The notes beneath the pieces are model-generated. The model had not been told where the DNA came from and did not search any database. It saw only the letters and a program-made list of their open reading frames with translations. Shown here piece by piece: positions 7,844 through 15,971 of a DNA stretch of 64,000 bases (its first letter is position 1; each line of letters opens with the position of its first letter). A program made the translations under genes and the position numbers. This stretch comes from Onstottus_B arcticum (lineage in GTDB: Bacteria; Acidobacteriota; Blastocatellia; UBA7656), in the NCBI GenBank assembly GCA_038040485.1, contig JBBPIE010000011.1, positions 62,001 through 126,000 on the forward strand, given 5' to 3'.

Positions 7844-8003
7844 TCAGTGGTTTCTGGTTTTTAGTTTCTGGTTTTTAGTTTCTGGTTTCTGGTTTCTAGT
7901 TTCTGGTTTCTGGTTTCTAGTTTCTGGTTTCTAGTTTCTGGGTTCTAGTTCGTGGCTCATCCGTGACAACCAGAAACTAGAAACCAGAAACCACGACCAC
8001 GGA
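7844..8003. repeat. Palindromic GTTTCTGGTTTCTAG phrase repeat
   Basis: About ten units of TTTCTGG(T/A) at 7847-7952 face the complement ACCAGAAACTAGAAACC at about 7970-7998. The same phrase recurs at 34203-34313 and, shorter, near 59350 inside tsaE. It fills the whole gap between two minus-strand genes. Confidence 0.88.
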
Positions 8004-9098
8004 CTACTGACTGGCTCTAGTGTGCTCGTCCATCAGCCGCTTCATCATCGCGTCGCGGCGATCGTAAAGCCGTTTGAGCTTTCGAGGCTTGTGACGTGCG
8101 AGCGCGTACGACGTGATGATCGGCAGGCCGATCGTCGAATCCAGATAACAGACGACGGCGTCAGGAAGACGGTCGGGATCGATCTTGCCCCAGCTCACCG
8201 CTTCGCTGGGAGTCGCTCCCGACAAACCGCCCGTGTCCGGCCGCGCGTCGGTAACTTGTAAGAAGTAGTCGTGGCCCTTCTCTTCGATCTTCAAGACCTC
8301 TTGAATCTGCGGCTCGGTTTGAAGGAGAAAGTTCTTGGGACTGCCGCCGCCGAAAATCAACACCGCGGATTTTCCGCCGCTGCGTTTGGCGTCCAGAACG
8401 ATGGCCGCAGTTTCGTTCACATCCGCGTTCACATCGTAGCGGAGTTTATTTCCAGTAAGTGCCTTGGCCGCGACGTTCATCCCAATCGAGCTATCGCCGG
8501 GGGATGAGGTGTACACGGGCACCGCCGCCGTGTGTGCCGCCGCCAGCAGACTCTTTCCCTCAATCCCAAGCACCCGCTCGCGTTCGGCGATGTACTTGCC
8601 TGCAAGGTAGTGAAACTCAGCAGTGGACATGTCTCGCTGGAACTCCGGGCCTTCGATCATCTTGCGATAGAACTCGTCAGTCGAGAGCAGCACGTCGTAC
8701 TCAAAGAAGATGTCGTAGATCCTCACGACTCCTTCTTCTCGCAGGACGACGTCGCTAGTCTGCGGATTGCCGCGGTGCATTCGAAGCCCGATTCCAAAGT
8801 GCGTGTCGTGATAAAGGTTCGCGCCGGTCGACACGATCCAATCGACAAAGCCGTTCTCGATCAACGGAATGATCGCCGACATCCCTAGCCCGGCCGGTGT
8901 CAGCGCACCAGTCAGGCTCATCCCAACCGTCACGTCATCTTCGAGCATCTTCCCGACGAACAACTGGCAGGACTCGCGAAGACGCGCGGCGTTGTACGCG
9001 AGGAACGCCGAGTCGACGAGATCGGCTACGGTCATCGAGCCGGTCACGGGTTTGGGTTCAATCGGATTGCCGGCGAGAAAGTTGTGCCTGTTTGCCAT
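8004..9098 (-). CDS. Deoxyhypusine synthase-like protein
   Basis: About 364 residues from the ATG at 9098, which has GAGGTGA upstream; an upstream ATG at 9158 would add 20 residues without a good ribosome site. The NAD-binding and active-site features of deoxyhypusine synthase are visible: 'GMSLTGALTPAGLGMSAIIP', 'DWIVSTGANLYHD', 'FGGGSPKNFLLQTEP', and near the C-terminus 'GATPSEAVSWGKI', whose lysine matches the one that carries the butylamine intermediate. Bacteria lack eIF5A, so the product may be homospermidine or another spermidine-derived compound. Nothing nearby fixes the role. Confidence 0.88.
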   Translation of the reverse strand: MANRHNFLAGNPIEPKPVTGSMTVADLVDSAFLAYNAARLRESCQLFVGKMLEDDVTVGMSLTGALTPAGLGMSAIIPLIENGFVDWIVSTGANLYHDTHFGIGLRMHRGNPQTSDVVLREEGVVRIYDIFFEYDVLLSTDEFYRKMIEGPEFQRDMSTAEFHYLAGKYIAERERVLGIEGKSLLAAAHTAAVPVYTSSPGDSSIGMNVAAKALTGNKLRYDVNADVNETAAIVLDAKRSGGKSAVLIFGGGSPKNFLLQTEPQIQEVLKIEEKGHDYFLQVTDARPDTGGLSGATPSEAVSWGKIDPDRLPDAVVCYLDSTIGLPIITSYALARHKPRKLKRLYDRRDAMMKRLMDEHTRASQ

Positions 9099-9177
9099 CG
9101 TCACCTCGAGGATCAAATGCCGAGGCATTAGGTTAAGCTCCGGTGTTTCACAATGCAACCACGATGACGACGGTGTT

Positions 9178-9392
9178 CTCGGGGTTCGGGGTTCAGGGTT
9201 CGGGGTTCAGAGTTCGGGGTTCAGAGTTCGGGGTTCAGAGTTCGGGGTTCAGGGTTCGGGGTTCAGGGTTCGGGTTCAGGGTTCAGAGTTCAGATCTCAA
9301 GCCGCAGGTTGAACTCCAAACCCCAAACTCCAAACCCCAAACTCCAAACCCCAAACTCCAAACCCCGAACTCTGAACCCCGAATCCCGAACT
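9178..9392. repeat. Palindromic GGGGTTCAGAGTTC phrase repeat
   Basis: Tandem GGGGTTC(A/G)G(A/G)GTTC units at 9178-9295 face CCAAACTCCAAACCCC units at 9308-9391. The arms are imperfect copies, so they drift independently. No spacer regularity of a CRISPR is present. It separates the divergent genes at 9098 and 9471. Confidence 0.88.
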
Positions 9393-9470
9393 TCCTAATT
9401 GGGCGTAGCTTTCACTTCATGCGATTTGGGCGTAGCGTTATCAGAATCTGTGCGCAAAGGAGGAGGGATC

Positions 9471-11108
9471 ATGAGACGTCATAGAGACCATCCGAGAAAA
9501 GTAACGGGACTTGTCGCGGTTGTTTTCGGGCTGCTGGCGCTTGCGGCGATGCCCTGGCGTAGCGGGGCCGGAACCCTCGAAACGGCCGGCGTCTCAGCAC
9601 ACGCCCAACCGGCTTGCGTGATTCGAGACAACGCGGGGAAAGCCGTTCTGAATAACAATGACGCGCTCGGGAAGCTCTTGCTCTCAAGCGGCGCCTGCCC
9701 GCCCGATGTCTTTGAGCTTCGAGCCCGTCTGCTCGCCGCGGGAGCTAAACTCAAAACGGCGTTCGTCGCCAATCGCGGTTTTCACAACCCGGGAGAAGGC
9801 AGCTTCAGCATGTTCGAGATCGTCTCGGGAAAGCTTTCGCCGCTCGGGATTGAGATCGCCGACGGAGAGTTCCTGTTCGGGCATTTCACCGGGACGAGCG
9901 GCAGCAGACTGATCGCCAACCAGCAACCTGATGGTCTGATGGTCGAGTTGATCGCCTGGGACCCGGTGAAGCAAGTTTTCAATTTCTACGAAGTGATCGG
10001 AGACGGACAGCGGAGCCAGTGGTTCTATCGCGGCGATTCGCTGGACATAATGGCCGACGTCGAACGCCTCCATCGGCAAGCAGTGCCAAGCCGCCCGCAA
10101 TTTGGGAAACGGCTCCGATGTTCGGGCTGCCACACGGCGGGCGGCCCGATCATGAAAGAACTCGCACCGCCGTACAATGATTGGTCGACGAGCAAGCGCC
10201 AGCTTCCTTTTGGCTCACTGAAACCGGATGCCGAGTTGTCACGCATCTTGAAGGGTTTGGTTGATGCCGGCGAGTTGGCGGCCTCGGTCAAAACTGGATT
10301 GTCGCACCTGAAAGAAAGCGCGAAGTTTCAGGCAGCCAGAAAAGCGCGTTCGCTCCAGGAGCAGCTCCGTCCGCTGTTTTGTCCGGTCGAGTTGAATCTG
10401 GAGTCTGATGCTCAGCCGTTGGATGACAAGGCCGCTCAGCTAACGATCCCTTCGGGTTTCTTTGTCGATCCGCGCCTCGCGCGAAAGGACATAGTGATCA
10501 ATCGCGCGCACTATGATGCGGCGCTGGCAACGCTCAAGGTGTCGTTCCCCGAAACTTCGCGGGCTGATGGCGATCACGGCTGGCTGACTCCGGTTAGGGC
10601 CTTCTCCGACGCGCAGGCAATTGAGCCGCTGATCAAGGAGGGACTCATCGATCAAGAGTTTGCCGCTGACGTGCTGGCGGTAGACATGACCAACCCGGTG
10701 TTCTCGGCCGGCCGGTGCAGCTTACTTCGTTTGTTGCCCAACAGTGCGGCGGGCGACTGGCAAAAACTTTTCAAAGCCGCGCTCAAAGCCAACGCGAAGA
10801 GCAACCCGGCGGCACAGGAACTCCTCAACAACCTGACTGACCCGTCGCGCACGCTGGCATTTCATCAAGCGCGGGCGGCGAGCTTTCTGGAGCGGTGTCA
10901 GAAGAGTCTGGAGGCGAGGGATGCGGTCGTCAAGTTGTACCAACTTCTGGCAAGCAGAAGGGCTGAGGCGTTCGCTTCCGAGATTTCGAAGAACCCTCGT
11001 GGTCAAATCCTGGAACCCGGCTTTCGAGTCATCTTTCCACTGCCCCGGCCGGCGATCAAAGCGGGGAGCTTTCAAATAACCGAGGAGGGTCGTGTGATCC
11101 CGCGTTAA
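9471..11108 (+). CDS. Secreted single-haem (CxxCH) protein
   Basis: 545 residues from the ATG at 9471, which has AGGAGG seven bases upstream; the longer frame from 9399 is not preferred. A signal peptide (about residues 11-35) is followed by a lone haem-c site 'LRCSGCHTAGGPI' near residue 220. Only one CxxCH is present, so it is not a multihaem relay. The region after it is largely helical, with no known domain recognised. The CxxCH followed by 'GGPIMKEL' resembles cytochrome-like domains in planctomycete and acidobacterial secreted proteins. A periplasmic redox or sensing role is likely but unproven. Confidence 0.75.
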   Translation: MRRHRDHPRKVTGLVAVVFGLLALAAMPWRSGAGTLETAGVSAHAQPACVIRDNAGKAVLNNNDALGKLLLSSGACPPDVFELRARLLAAGAKLKTAFVANRGFHNPGEGSFSMFEIVSGKLSPLGIEIADGEFLFGHFTGTSGSRLIANQQPDGLMVELIAWDPVKQVFNFYEVIGDGQRSQWFYRGDSLDIMADVERLHRQAVPSRPQFGKRLRCSGCHTAGGPIMKELAPPYNDWSTSKRQLPFGSLKPDAELSRILKGLVDAGELAASVKTGLSHLKESAKFQAARKARSLQEQLRPLFCPVELNLESDAQPLDDKAAQLTIPSGFFVDPRLARKDIVINRAHYDAALATLKVSFPETSRADGDHGWLTPVRAFSDAQAIEPLIKEGLIDQEFAADVLAVDMTNPVFSAGRCSLLRLLPNSAAGDWQKLFKAALKANAKSNPAAQELLNNLTDPSRTLAFHQARAASFLERCQKSLEARDAVVKLYQLLASRRAEAFASEISKNPRGQILEPGFRVIFPLPRPAIKAGSFQITEEGRVIPR

Positions 11109-11143
11109 CCCTGCGCGAGGTAGGTTGGGCGGCGATTCAGGAG

Positions 11144-11563
11144 CTACTCGGCGGCGTAAGGTTTGAGCCGCTCGATCATCTCAGCGGGCACTGAAGCGGA
11201 CTCGAAACTGGAACGCGATACACAGGCGAGGACGATGTGGCCTTCGGCGACCAGATCGCTCTCGCCTTTCTTGTTCACCTCGAAGCGCAGCGTCAGCGAC
11301 CGATTCCCGAACCGACCGACAAAAGCCGAGACCTCTATAAGATCATCCAGCACGAGAGGCTTCTTGAAATCGAAATGAATTTGTACTCGAGGGAGCCAGA
11401 TGTCGAATCGATCAAAGACGTCTTGATAAGACAACCCGACTTCGCGAAACAGTTCGGTTTCCGCGATCTCAAAGAAACGCAGGAACTGGCCGTAGTAGAT
11501 GATTCCCGCGCGATCGATATCCGACCACCGGACGTGTTCCTCGATCGTGAATCGTTTGTGCAT
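11144..11563 (-). CDS. Acyl-CoA thioesterase, YbgC/4-hydroxybenzoyl-CoA thioesterase type
   Basis: 139 residues from the ATG at 11563. 'VRWSDIDRAGIIYYGQFLRF' is the hot-dog fold active-site segment with the catalytic Asp in the D-x-D-x-x-G-x-x-Y/H pattern, followed by 'FEIAETELFREVGLSY'. The upstream 65 residues of the open frame are unlike the family and were left out. It probably hydrolyses acyl- or aroyl-CoA thioesters in the cytosol. It lies 61 bp after the GYF_2 protein on the same strand. Confidence 0.9.
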   Translation of the reverse strand: MHKRFTIEEHVRWSDIDRAGIIYYGQFLRFFEIAETELFREVGLSYQDVFDRFDIWLPRVQIHFDFKKPLVLDDLIEVSAFVGRFGNRSLTLRFEVNKKGESDLVAEGHIVLACVSRSSFESASVPAEMIERLKPYAAE

Positions 11564-11624
11564 TGCTTGAGATTCTAATCGCGATCCTTGCAAAAACGCG
11601 AAGCGAGCCTTTGGGTCTGGACGG

Positions 11625-12884
11625 CTACTTTTTCGAAGCTCTACGCTTGCGGGACGGCTTCTCAGACCGGGTTTCTTCGGTGAGTGGCTTGCCGCCATCG
11701 ATCTGAAATGCGCCTGCCAGGGTTTTGTACTGAGCGAATGCCCTGGAATAGTCTTCATCCAGGCACCAGCCTGTAAGGAGGTAGTAGCGCCAGCCAGACT
11801 TGCACGCGGTCGTGAAACCGCGCAGCTTTTGGCCTTCCGAAGTCCACGAGGTTTCGACCGTCCTGGCGGCGTTCCCGCCGAGATTCACATCGGCTCTGCC
11901 CGTCTCTTTCAAGTCCGGTGCCTCCTTTAGCCTGGCCTGCAACACCCTCGATAAATACTCGTCGAGTGACTGCACTTCGACCAGCACGGGCTCGGCGATC
12001 AACGCAGCGCCGCACCCCGACCGGGCATGGGAAGCGACGAGCGTTGCCTCCGGAATGGGACTGTCCTTGGTGATCAGAGCCCACCCGGGAGGGAGCCTCG
12101 CTTTGACCCCCAGCTCGAGATCTTCGAAACCGGCTTCAAGCACGGAACCGGCTTCAGGCTCGGCGTACTTCGCAGATTGCAGTTCGTTCATGCCGCTGAC
12201 CAGGCTCACAACAACAAAGGTTGTGAAGCTGCCAGACCACGCGACCAACACCGCCGCCACTCCGATTCCCACCTGAAGTCTCGCCGGAGACTCGGCTACG
12301 AGCAGGGCGACGATTCCTGCGCAAAAAACAAGCTGAAAGAAGATGTCCGCCCATCCGAGTGCCGTCGGTGGCGCGAAAAGCCCACGCACCAGGAACAACC
12401 CTCCTCCGAGGACCGCGCGGACCATTCCCCATCTCCTGAATCGCTCTTTGCCGCGCAGCAGCCCCACCGCAACGATCAGATCAACTATCGGCACGAAAAA
12501 AGTCCCAGGGTCGCCAGGAGTGCCCAGCTTGAAGAGCAACAACACAGCGATGATGAGAAGCCCTAAGACGCCGTTGATCGCCAGCAGGATTCCCGCGGCC
12601 ACCATGCCGGGCGTTCGCTCGTTCTCTTGAGCCATCACATCGGCCATTGTCTTCGGCTGAAAGCTCAAGGTTGGCGGAGCACCGGGAGGCGCGGTATTGA
12701 CCAGAGCCGCGCGCCACAAGGTCAAGTCGAACATCTCGTGAAGTCTGAACTTTGGCTTACCTGGCTCGCAGACCTTCGAGTTGCGGTCTATCCGCCCCTC
12801 AAAGTACCACTGCTGAATTGTGTCGCGGTCGAGTGGTCCGTACGCTAAGCCGTCTCGCGCGACAACCATGTACCCGGAAGTCAT
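11625..12884 (-). CDS. GYF_2-domain membrane protein with PsbP-like C-terminal region
   Basis: 419 residues. The N-terminal 'YMVVARDGLAYGPLDRDTIQQW' region with 'YFEGRIDRNSKVCEPG' is a GYF_2 (DUF4339) domain. About five hydrophobic helices follow (residues ~95-225), then a roughly 160-residue soluble domain with 'ARLPPGWALITK' and 'RGFTTACKSGWRYYLLTGWC', resembling proteins of the PsbP-like/DUF1795 sort. The tail is basic ('KPSRKRRASKK'). GGGAGGAG lies eight bases before the ATG. The GYF_2 domain often marks stress or envelope proteins; the precise role is unknown. Confidence 0.8.
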   Translation of the reverse strand: MTSGYMVVARDGLAYGPLDRDTIQQWYFEGRIDRNSKVCEPGKPKFRLHEMFDLTLWRAALVNTAPPGAPPTLSFQPKTMADVMAQENERTPGMVAAGILLAINGVLGLLIIAVLLLFKLGTPGDPGTFFVPIVDLIVAVGLLRGKERFRRWGMVRAVLGGGLFLVRGLFAPPTALGWADIFFQLVFCAGIVALLVAESPARLQVGIGVAAVLVAWSGSFTTFVVVSLVSGMNELQSAKYAEPEAGSVLEAGFEDLELGVKARLPPGWALITKDSPIPEATLVASHARSGCGAALIAEPVLVEVQSLDEYLSRVLQARLKEAPDLKETGRADVNLGGNAARTVETSWTSEGQKLRGFTTACKSGWRYYLLTGWCLDEDYSRAFAQYKTLAGAFQIDGGKPLTEETRSEKPSRKRRASKK

Positions 12885-13074
12885 CTCGAACTCCTCCCTC
12901 GTTGTGAAAAACAGTGTGTCGGAATGCGCGGGTCTCGCGACGTGAAGATCGGGTGCAACACAAGCAAGCGCAAAACGGTTCGAGAAAGGGACCCGCGGCC
13001 GCGCGCGATTCTAGCACACAACGCGCTTGTCGATTACAAAGAAAGTACGGGCGAGCCGGATCGTTTGCTGCGGG

Positions 13075-13341
13075 TTACTCGGGATCGTAAGGCTCGACGC
13101 TGATCGTCTCGAACATCGACGCTGCCTGAGCTTTTGAGGGTGGTCTTTTGGGGATTTCGGCGACTCGAACCGTAGTGATGCGTCCTCGTCTCCTCAAGGC
13201 TATCAGGTCGCCGCTGCGCACCTCTCGCGCGCTCTTTGCCGGTGCGCCGTTGACCTGAATCGCGCCGGCTTCACACATTTGCTGCGCAAGCGTTCGCCGC
13301 GGTTCGAGCCTCGAGAGTTTCAGGAAGATATCAACGCGCAT
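13075..13341 (-). CDS. S4-domain RNA-binding protein (Hsp15/HslR-like)
   Basis: 88 residues from the ATG at 13341. 'MRVDIFLKLSRLEPRRTLAQ', 'CEAGAIQVNGAPAKSAREVR' and 'GDLIALRRRGRI' form a complete S4 domain as in Hsp15, which binds free 50S subunits carrying nascent chain. The upstream 45 codons of the open frame translate the palindrome at 13360-13518 and were excluded. The C-terminal tail is short compared with E. coli HslR (about 133 residues). Confidence 0.85.
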   Translation of the reverse strand: MRVDIFLKLSRLEPRRTLAQQMCEAGAIQVNGAPAKSAREVRSGDLIALRRRGRITTVRVAEIPKRPPSKAQAASMFETISVEPYDPE

Positions 13342-13359
13342 ATTGGGGAAGCGGTGTGA

Positions 13360-13518
13360 AGCGGGGAACGGGCGAGGGGGCGAAGGGGCGATGGGAAATT
13401 TTGGATTTTGGATTTTGGATTCATGCGCGCAAGTCCTTTGTTGGACATCGTGTTTAATCCAAAATCCAAAATCCAAAATTTCTCCCCCTTCTCCCTTCGC
13501 CCCCTCCCCCCTTCTCTT
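13360..13518. repeat. Nested palindrome: G-rich outer arms, TTTTGGAT inner arms
   Basis: Outer left GGCGAGGGGGCGAAGGGGCG (from about 13371) faces outer right CCCTTCGCCCCCTCCCCC (to about 13511). Inner left AATTTTGGATTTTGGAT (13396-13421) faces inner right ATCCAAAATCCAAAATT (13455-13481). Two unrelated phrases are stacked concentrically, as at 6838-7024. It lies between the parvulin stop and the S4 start. Confidence 0.88.
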
Positions 13519-13519
13519 C

Positions 13520-14551
13520 TTACCCGTCTTTCTTTTCGGTCTTCACCTGTTCCGCCTGGTAGCCCTTGGTGATTTCGACGAAGGCTTCATCCCGAAGCTT
13601 CTTCATATATTTCTTGCGGGCTTCTTCCGCGCGTTCCATCGTAGCGGCGCGGCTTATGGCCTGCTGCACTTCCGGTTCGGCGAACGCTCTTGTAGCCGGC
13701 GTCTTGCGGTCATCGACTCGGATGATCTGAAATCCGTCCTGAAGCCTGATCGGTTCAGTGACTTCACCGGTCTTGAGAGTTGAAACCGCTGCCGCAATAT
13801 CCGCCTTCAACTCTCCCGGCTTGAACGTTCCCATCTTTCCGTCTTGTGCGCGGGTAGCGCGAGTCTCGGGCGAGTTCTTCTTGACGGCTTCGGCAAAGCT
13901 CTGGCCGGCTCTCAACTCTTCGATGATCCGGCGCGCGCGCTGCTCGACTTCGGCCGCGGTGTGGCCCTCGAGCGGCAGGAAGATTTCCGAGAGCGTCACC
14001 TCTCCTTGGGTGGTGAACAGATCCTTGTGCTTATCGTAGAACTCGCGGCGGTCCTTGTCACTCAAGTTCTGATAGATGGGTGAAATCACTTCGCGCTGAA
14101 CCACGTACTGTTGGAGGAGGTTCTTGCGCAACTGCGCTCTGGCGATCTCCGGGTCGACGCCCTGCTTCTTGAGCTCGTTCTCAAAAGTGATGACGTTCGG
14201 GAGTCCCTGCTCTTTTGCGATCCGCGCCATCTCCTGGTTGACGTCGGCTTCGACGTCCAGGCCAAGCTCTTTGGCCTTCTGTTCCATCAGCAGATTCTCG
14301 ATCAGGTAATTGAGAACGTTCGACTTTACCCGCTCGAACTCGGCGTCGATCTCGGCCGCGCTCTTGCCTGCCATGTGACTGGCAAGCTCTTCCCTGAAGT
14401 CCCTGGCCGCGTTGAGGTAGTCGGCGCGGGTGATAATGTCGCTGTTGACCCGCGCAACGATTTCATTGATCAGCTCAGGCTCCTGCGCCCGCGTCGCGCC
14501 CGAGAGGGCCAGCAGGCAAGCAATCGCCAGAGTAGTAGTTAGGAGCTTCAT
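13520..14551 (-). CDS. Periplasmic SurA-like peptidyl-prolyl isomerase/chaperone
   Basis: 343 residues from the ATG at 14551 (AGGG nine bases upstream), signal peptide residues 1-21 ending 'ATRA'. 'ELINEIVARVNSDIITRADY' begins a SurA N-terminal chaperone domain. About residues 178-285 are one parvulin (PpiC) domain: 'VTLSEIFLPLEGHTAAEVEQ' through 'TEPIRLQDGFQIIRVDDR'. Proteobacterial SurA has two parvulin domains and this protein has one. It likely folds outer-membrane or exported proteins. A related lipoprotein lies immediately upstream on the same strand (gap about 100 bp), so the two form a folding pair. Confidence 0.9.
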   Translation of the reverse strand: MKLLTTTLAIACLLALSGATRAQEPELINEIVARVNSDIITRADYLNAARDFREELASHMAGKSAAEIDAEFERVKSNVLNYLIENLLMEQKAKELGLDVEADVNQEMARIAKEQGLPNVITFENELKKQGVDPEIARAQLRKNLLQQYVVQREVISPIYQNLSDKDRREFYDKHKDLFTTQGEVTLSEIFLPLEGHTAAEVEQRARRIIEELRAGQSFAEAVKKNSPETRATRAQDGKMGTFKPGELKADIAAAVSTLKTGEVTEPIRLQDGFQIIRVDDRKTPATRAFAEPEVQQAISRAATMERAEEARKKYMKKLRDEAFVEITKGYQAEQVKTEKKDG

Positions 14552-14652
14552 CTTGCACATCCCTGTTTCGAAATTATTATTAACCGATGAATTATGAACG
14601 ATGAGTAAGGGACCGTTTGCACTGTCACTCATGATTCAGAATTCGCCGCCCG

Positions 14653-15585
14653 TTAATTGTGCCCTATCAGTCCGCTGTATGTGAAGCCCAGCCCTGAGTC
14701 GATAATCCTGATCGACGCCGCCGAGACAAGCCGGGCGACCGCGGAATCGATTGCTTCCTGGTTCTTTCGCGCAACAATCTCTTCGGCCAATACTTGTCGG
14801 CGATCGTCGAGCTTCGAGCGCCGCTCGTCGGTGGGGTGAGGCTGAATTCGCCGCTCAAGCTTGAAGATGTGAAAGCCGTATCCGGACTCGACAACCTGGC
14901 TCACGTCGCCCGGTCCCAGCGGCTTGATCGCCTTTTCGAGCACGTCGGGAAGCTGGCCGTCGTCATAACGCGTCAGGCCGCCCCGTTCGGCGTTTGGCGC
15001 GTCGGAATGAAGCCGCGCGACCGCGGCAAAGTCCCGTTTGCCGTCGGTGACTTCGCGACGCAACCGCTCGGCTTCTTCGCGCGACTGAACGCGAATCTCC
15101 CGCACCGCAAAACCGCCGCGCTCGGTCAGTCGCGCGAGGTTCTTGTCGACGTACTGTTGAATCTCCTCCGGCGAGACTCGCGCTTCCTTGAGCAGGACTT
15201 GTTGGTAGCACTTCTCGACGAGCAGATCGCGGGCAAGCTCCTCCCGAACGGCGGAGTTTGCGGCTGTTGATCTCATCTGCGGGTTATCCTGAGTGGCCTG
15301 ATTCATTTCGGCTTCCGAGATGGTGAGCCCGGCACGCACGGCTTCGTCGAGCACAACCCGGCGGCGGATGAACTCATCGAGCATCTGGCTCTTGAGCGAG
15401 TCTGCCGAGTCCGCGGTTGTGAACTCGCCGACTTTGAGAGCGAGGAACTGTTCGAACTCCGAGCGGTGGATTTCCTTTCCGTTGATCAAAGCGATCGCCG
15501 GCGACCGATCCCCGGCTAGCCGGCACGCCGCAGTGACAGCGAGCACGAGCAGCAAGAGAACAAATACGAATCTCGTAGACCTCAT
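14653..15585 (-). CDS. Parvulin-type peptidyl-prolyl isomerase, probable lipoprotein
   Basis: 310 residues from the ATG at 15585. A hydrophobic leader ends in 'AVTAACRLAG', so the cysteine could be lipidated, though the -3 residue (Thr) is unusual for a lipobox. The N-terminal SurA-like region ('ALINGKEIHRSEFEQFLALK') precedes a PpiC domain (about residues 165-255) ending 'PLGPGDVSQVVESGYGFHIF'. It is the membrane-attached partner of the next gene. The longer frame upstream crosses the CATAGACT hairpins and was rejected. Confidence 0.85.
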   Translation of the reverse strand: MRSTRFVFVLLLLVLAVTAACRLAGDRSPAIALINGKEIHRSEFEQFLALKVGEFTTADSADSLKSQMLDEFIRRRVVLDEAVRAGLTISEAEMNQATQDNPQMRSTAANSAVREELARDLLVEKCYQQVLLKEARVSPEEIQQYVDKNLARLTERGGFAVREIRVQSREEAERLRREVTDGKRDFAAVARLHSDAPNAERGGLTRYDDGQLPDVLEKAIKPLGPGDVSQVVESGYGFHIFKLERRIQPHPTDERRSKLDDRRQVLAEEIVARKNQEAIDSAVARLVSAASIRIIDSGLGFTYSGLIGHN

Positions 15586-15702
15586 AAGCCGGTTTCCGCG
15601 GATCGACAACATCCAAAACTGACTGAGCGACGACGACGCATTGTACGAGTTGATTCTGGTGAGCCGCAATCTGACGGCTTCAAGCCCGGCTCCGGCCCTT
15701 TC

Positions 15703-15789
15703 GTAGCATAGACTAAGCGGTAGCATAGACTTTAGTCTGTGTTGATGTGCCGTTCGAACCGAGGGCCACAGACTAATGTCTATGCTACG
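15703..15789. repeat. GTAGCATAGACT hairpin, unit A
   Basis: Two direct copies of TAGCATAGACT on the left (15704-15731) face ACAGACTAATGTCTATGCTA on the right (to 15788). It lies between divergent genes starting at 15585 and 15972, together with unit B. Confidence 0.85.
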
Positions 15790-15884
15790 GTTTTGCGGCG
15801 TTCGGTCAAGTCCAACTGCCGCCGCGAAAAACAGCGGCGAGCGTGAAACTATTTCGAACTGCGAATCACTTACTGGCATTCCGG

Positions 15885-15952
15885 GTAGCATAGACTTTAG
15901 TCTGTGTCGGAGTGTTCGAACTCGGGGACACACAGACTAAAGTCTATGCTAC
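15885..15952. repeat. GTAGCATAGACT hairpin, unit B, perfect 23-bp stem
   Basis: GTAGCATAGACTTTAGTCTG and three further bases pair perfectly with the complement ending CTATGCTAC, around a 22-base loop. The stem ends ten bases before the Shine-Dalgarno (AAGGAG, 15962) of the next gene, so it would form in the 5' leader or act as an operator. Confidence 0.88.
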
Positions 15953-15971
15953 CGATCGATCAAGGAGTGAA

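Noticed and set aside
9178..9392. Possible CRISPR array
   Set aside because: Units are only 7-14 bases, contiguous without unique spacers, and the second half is the complement of the first; there are no cas genes.
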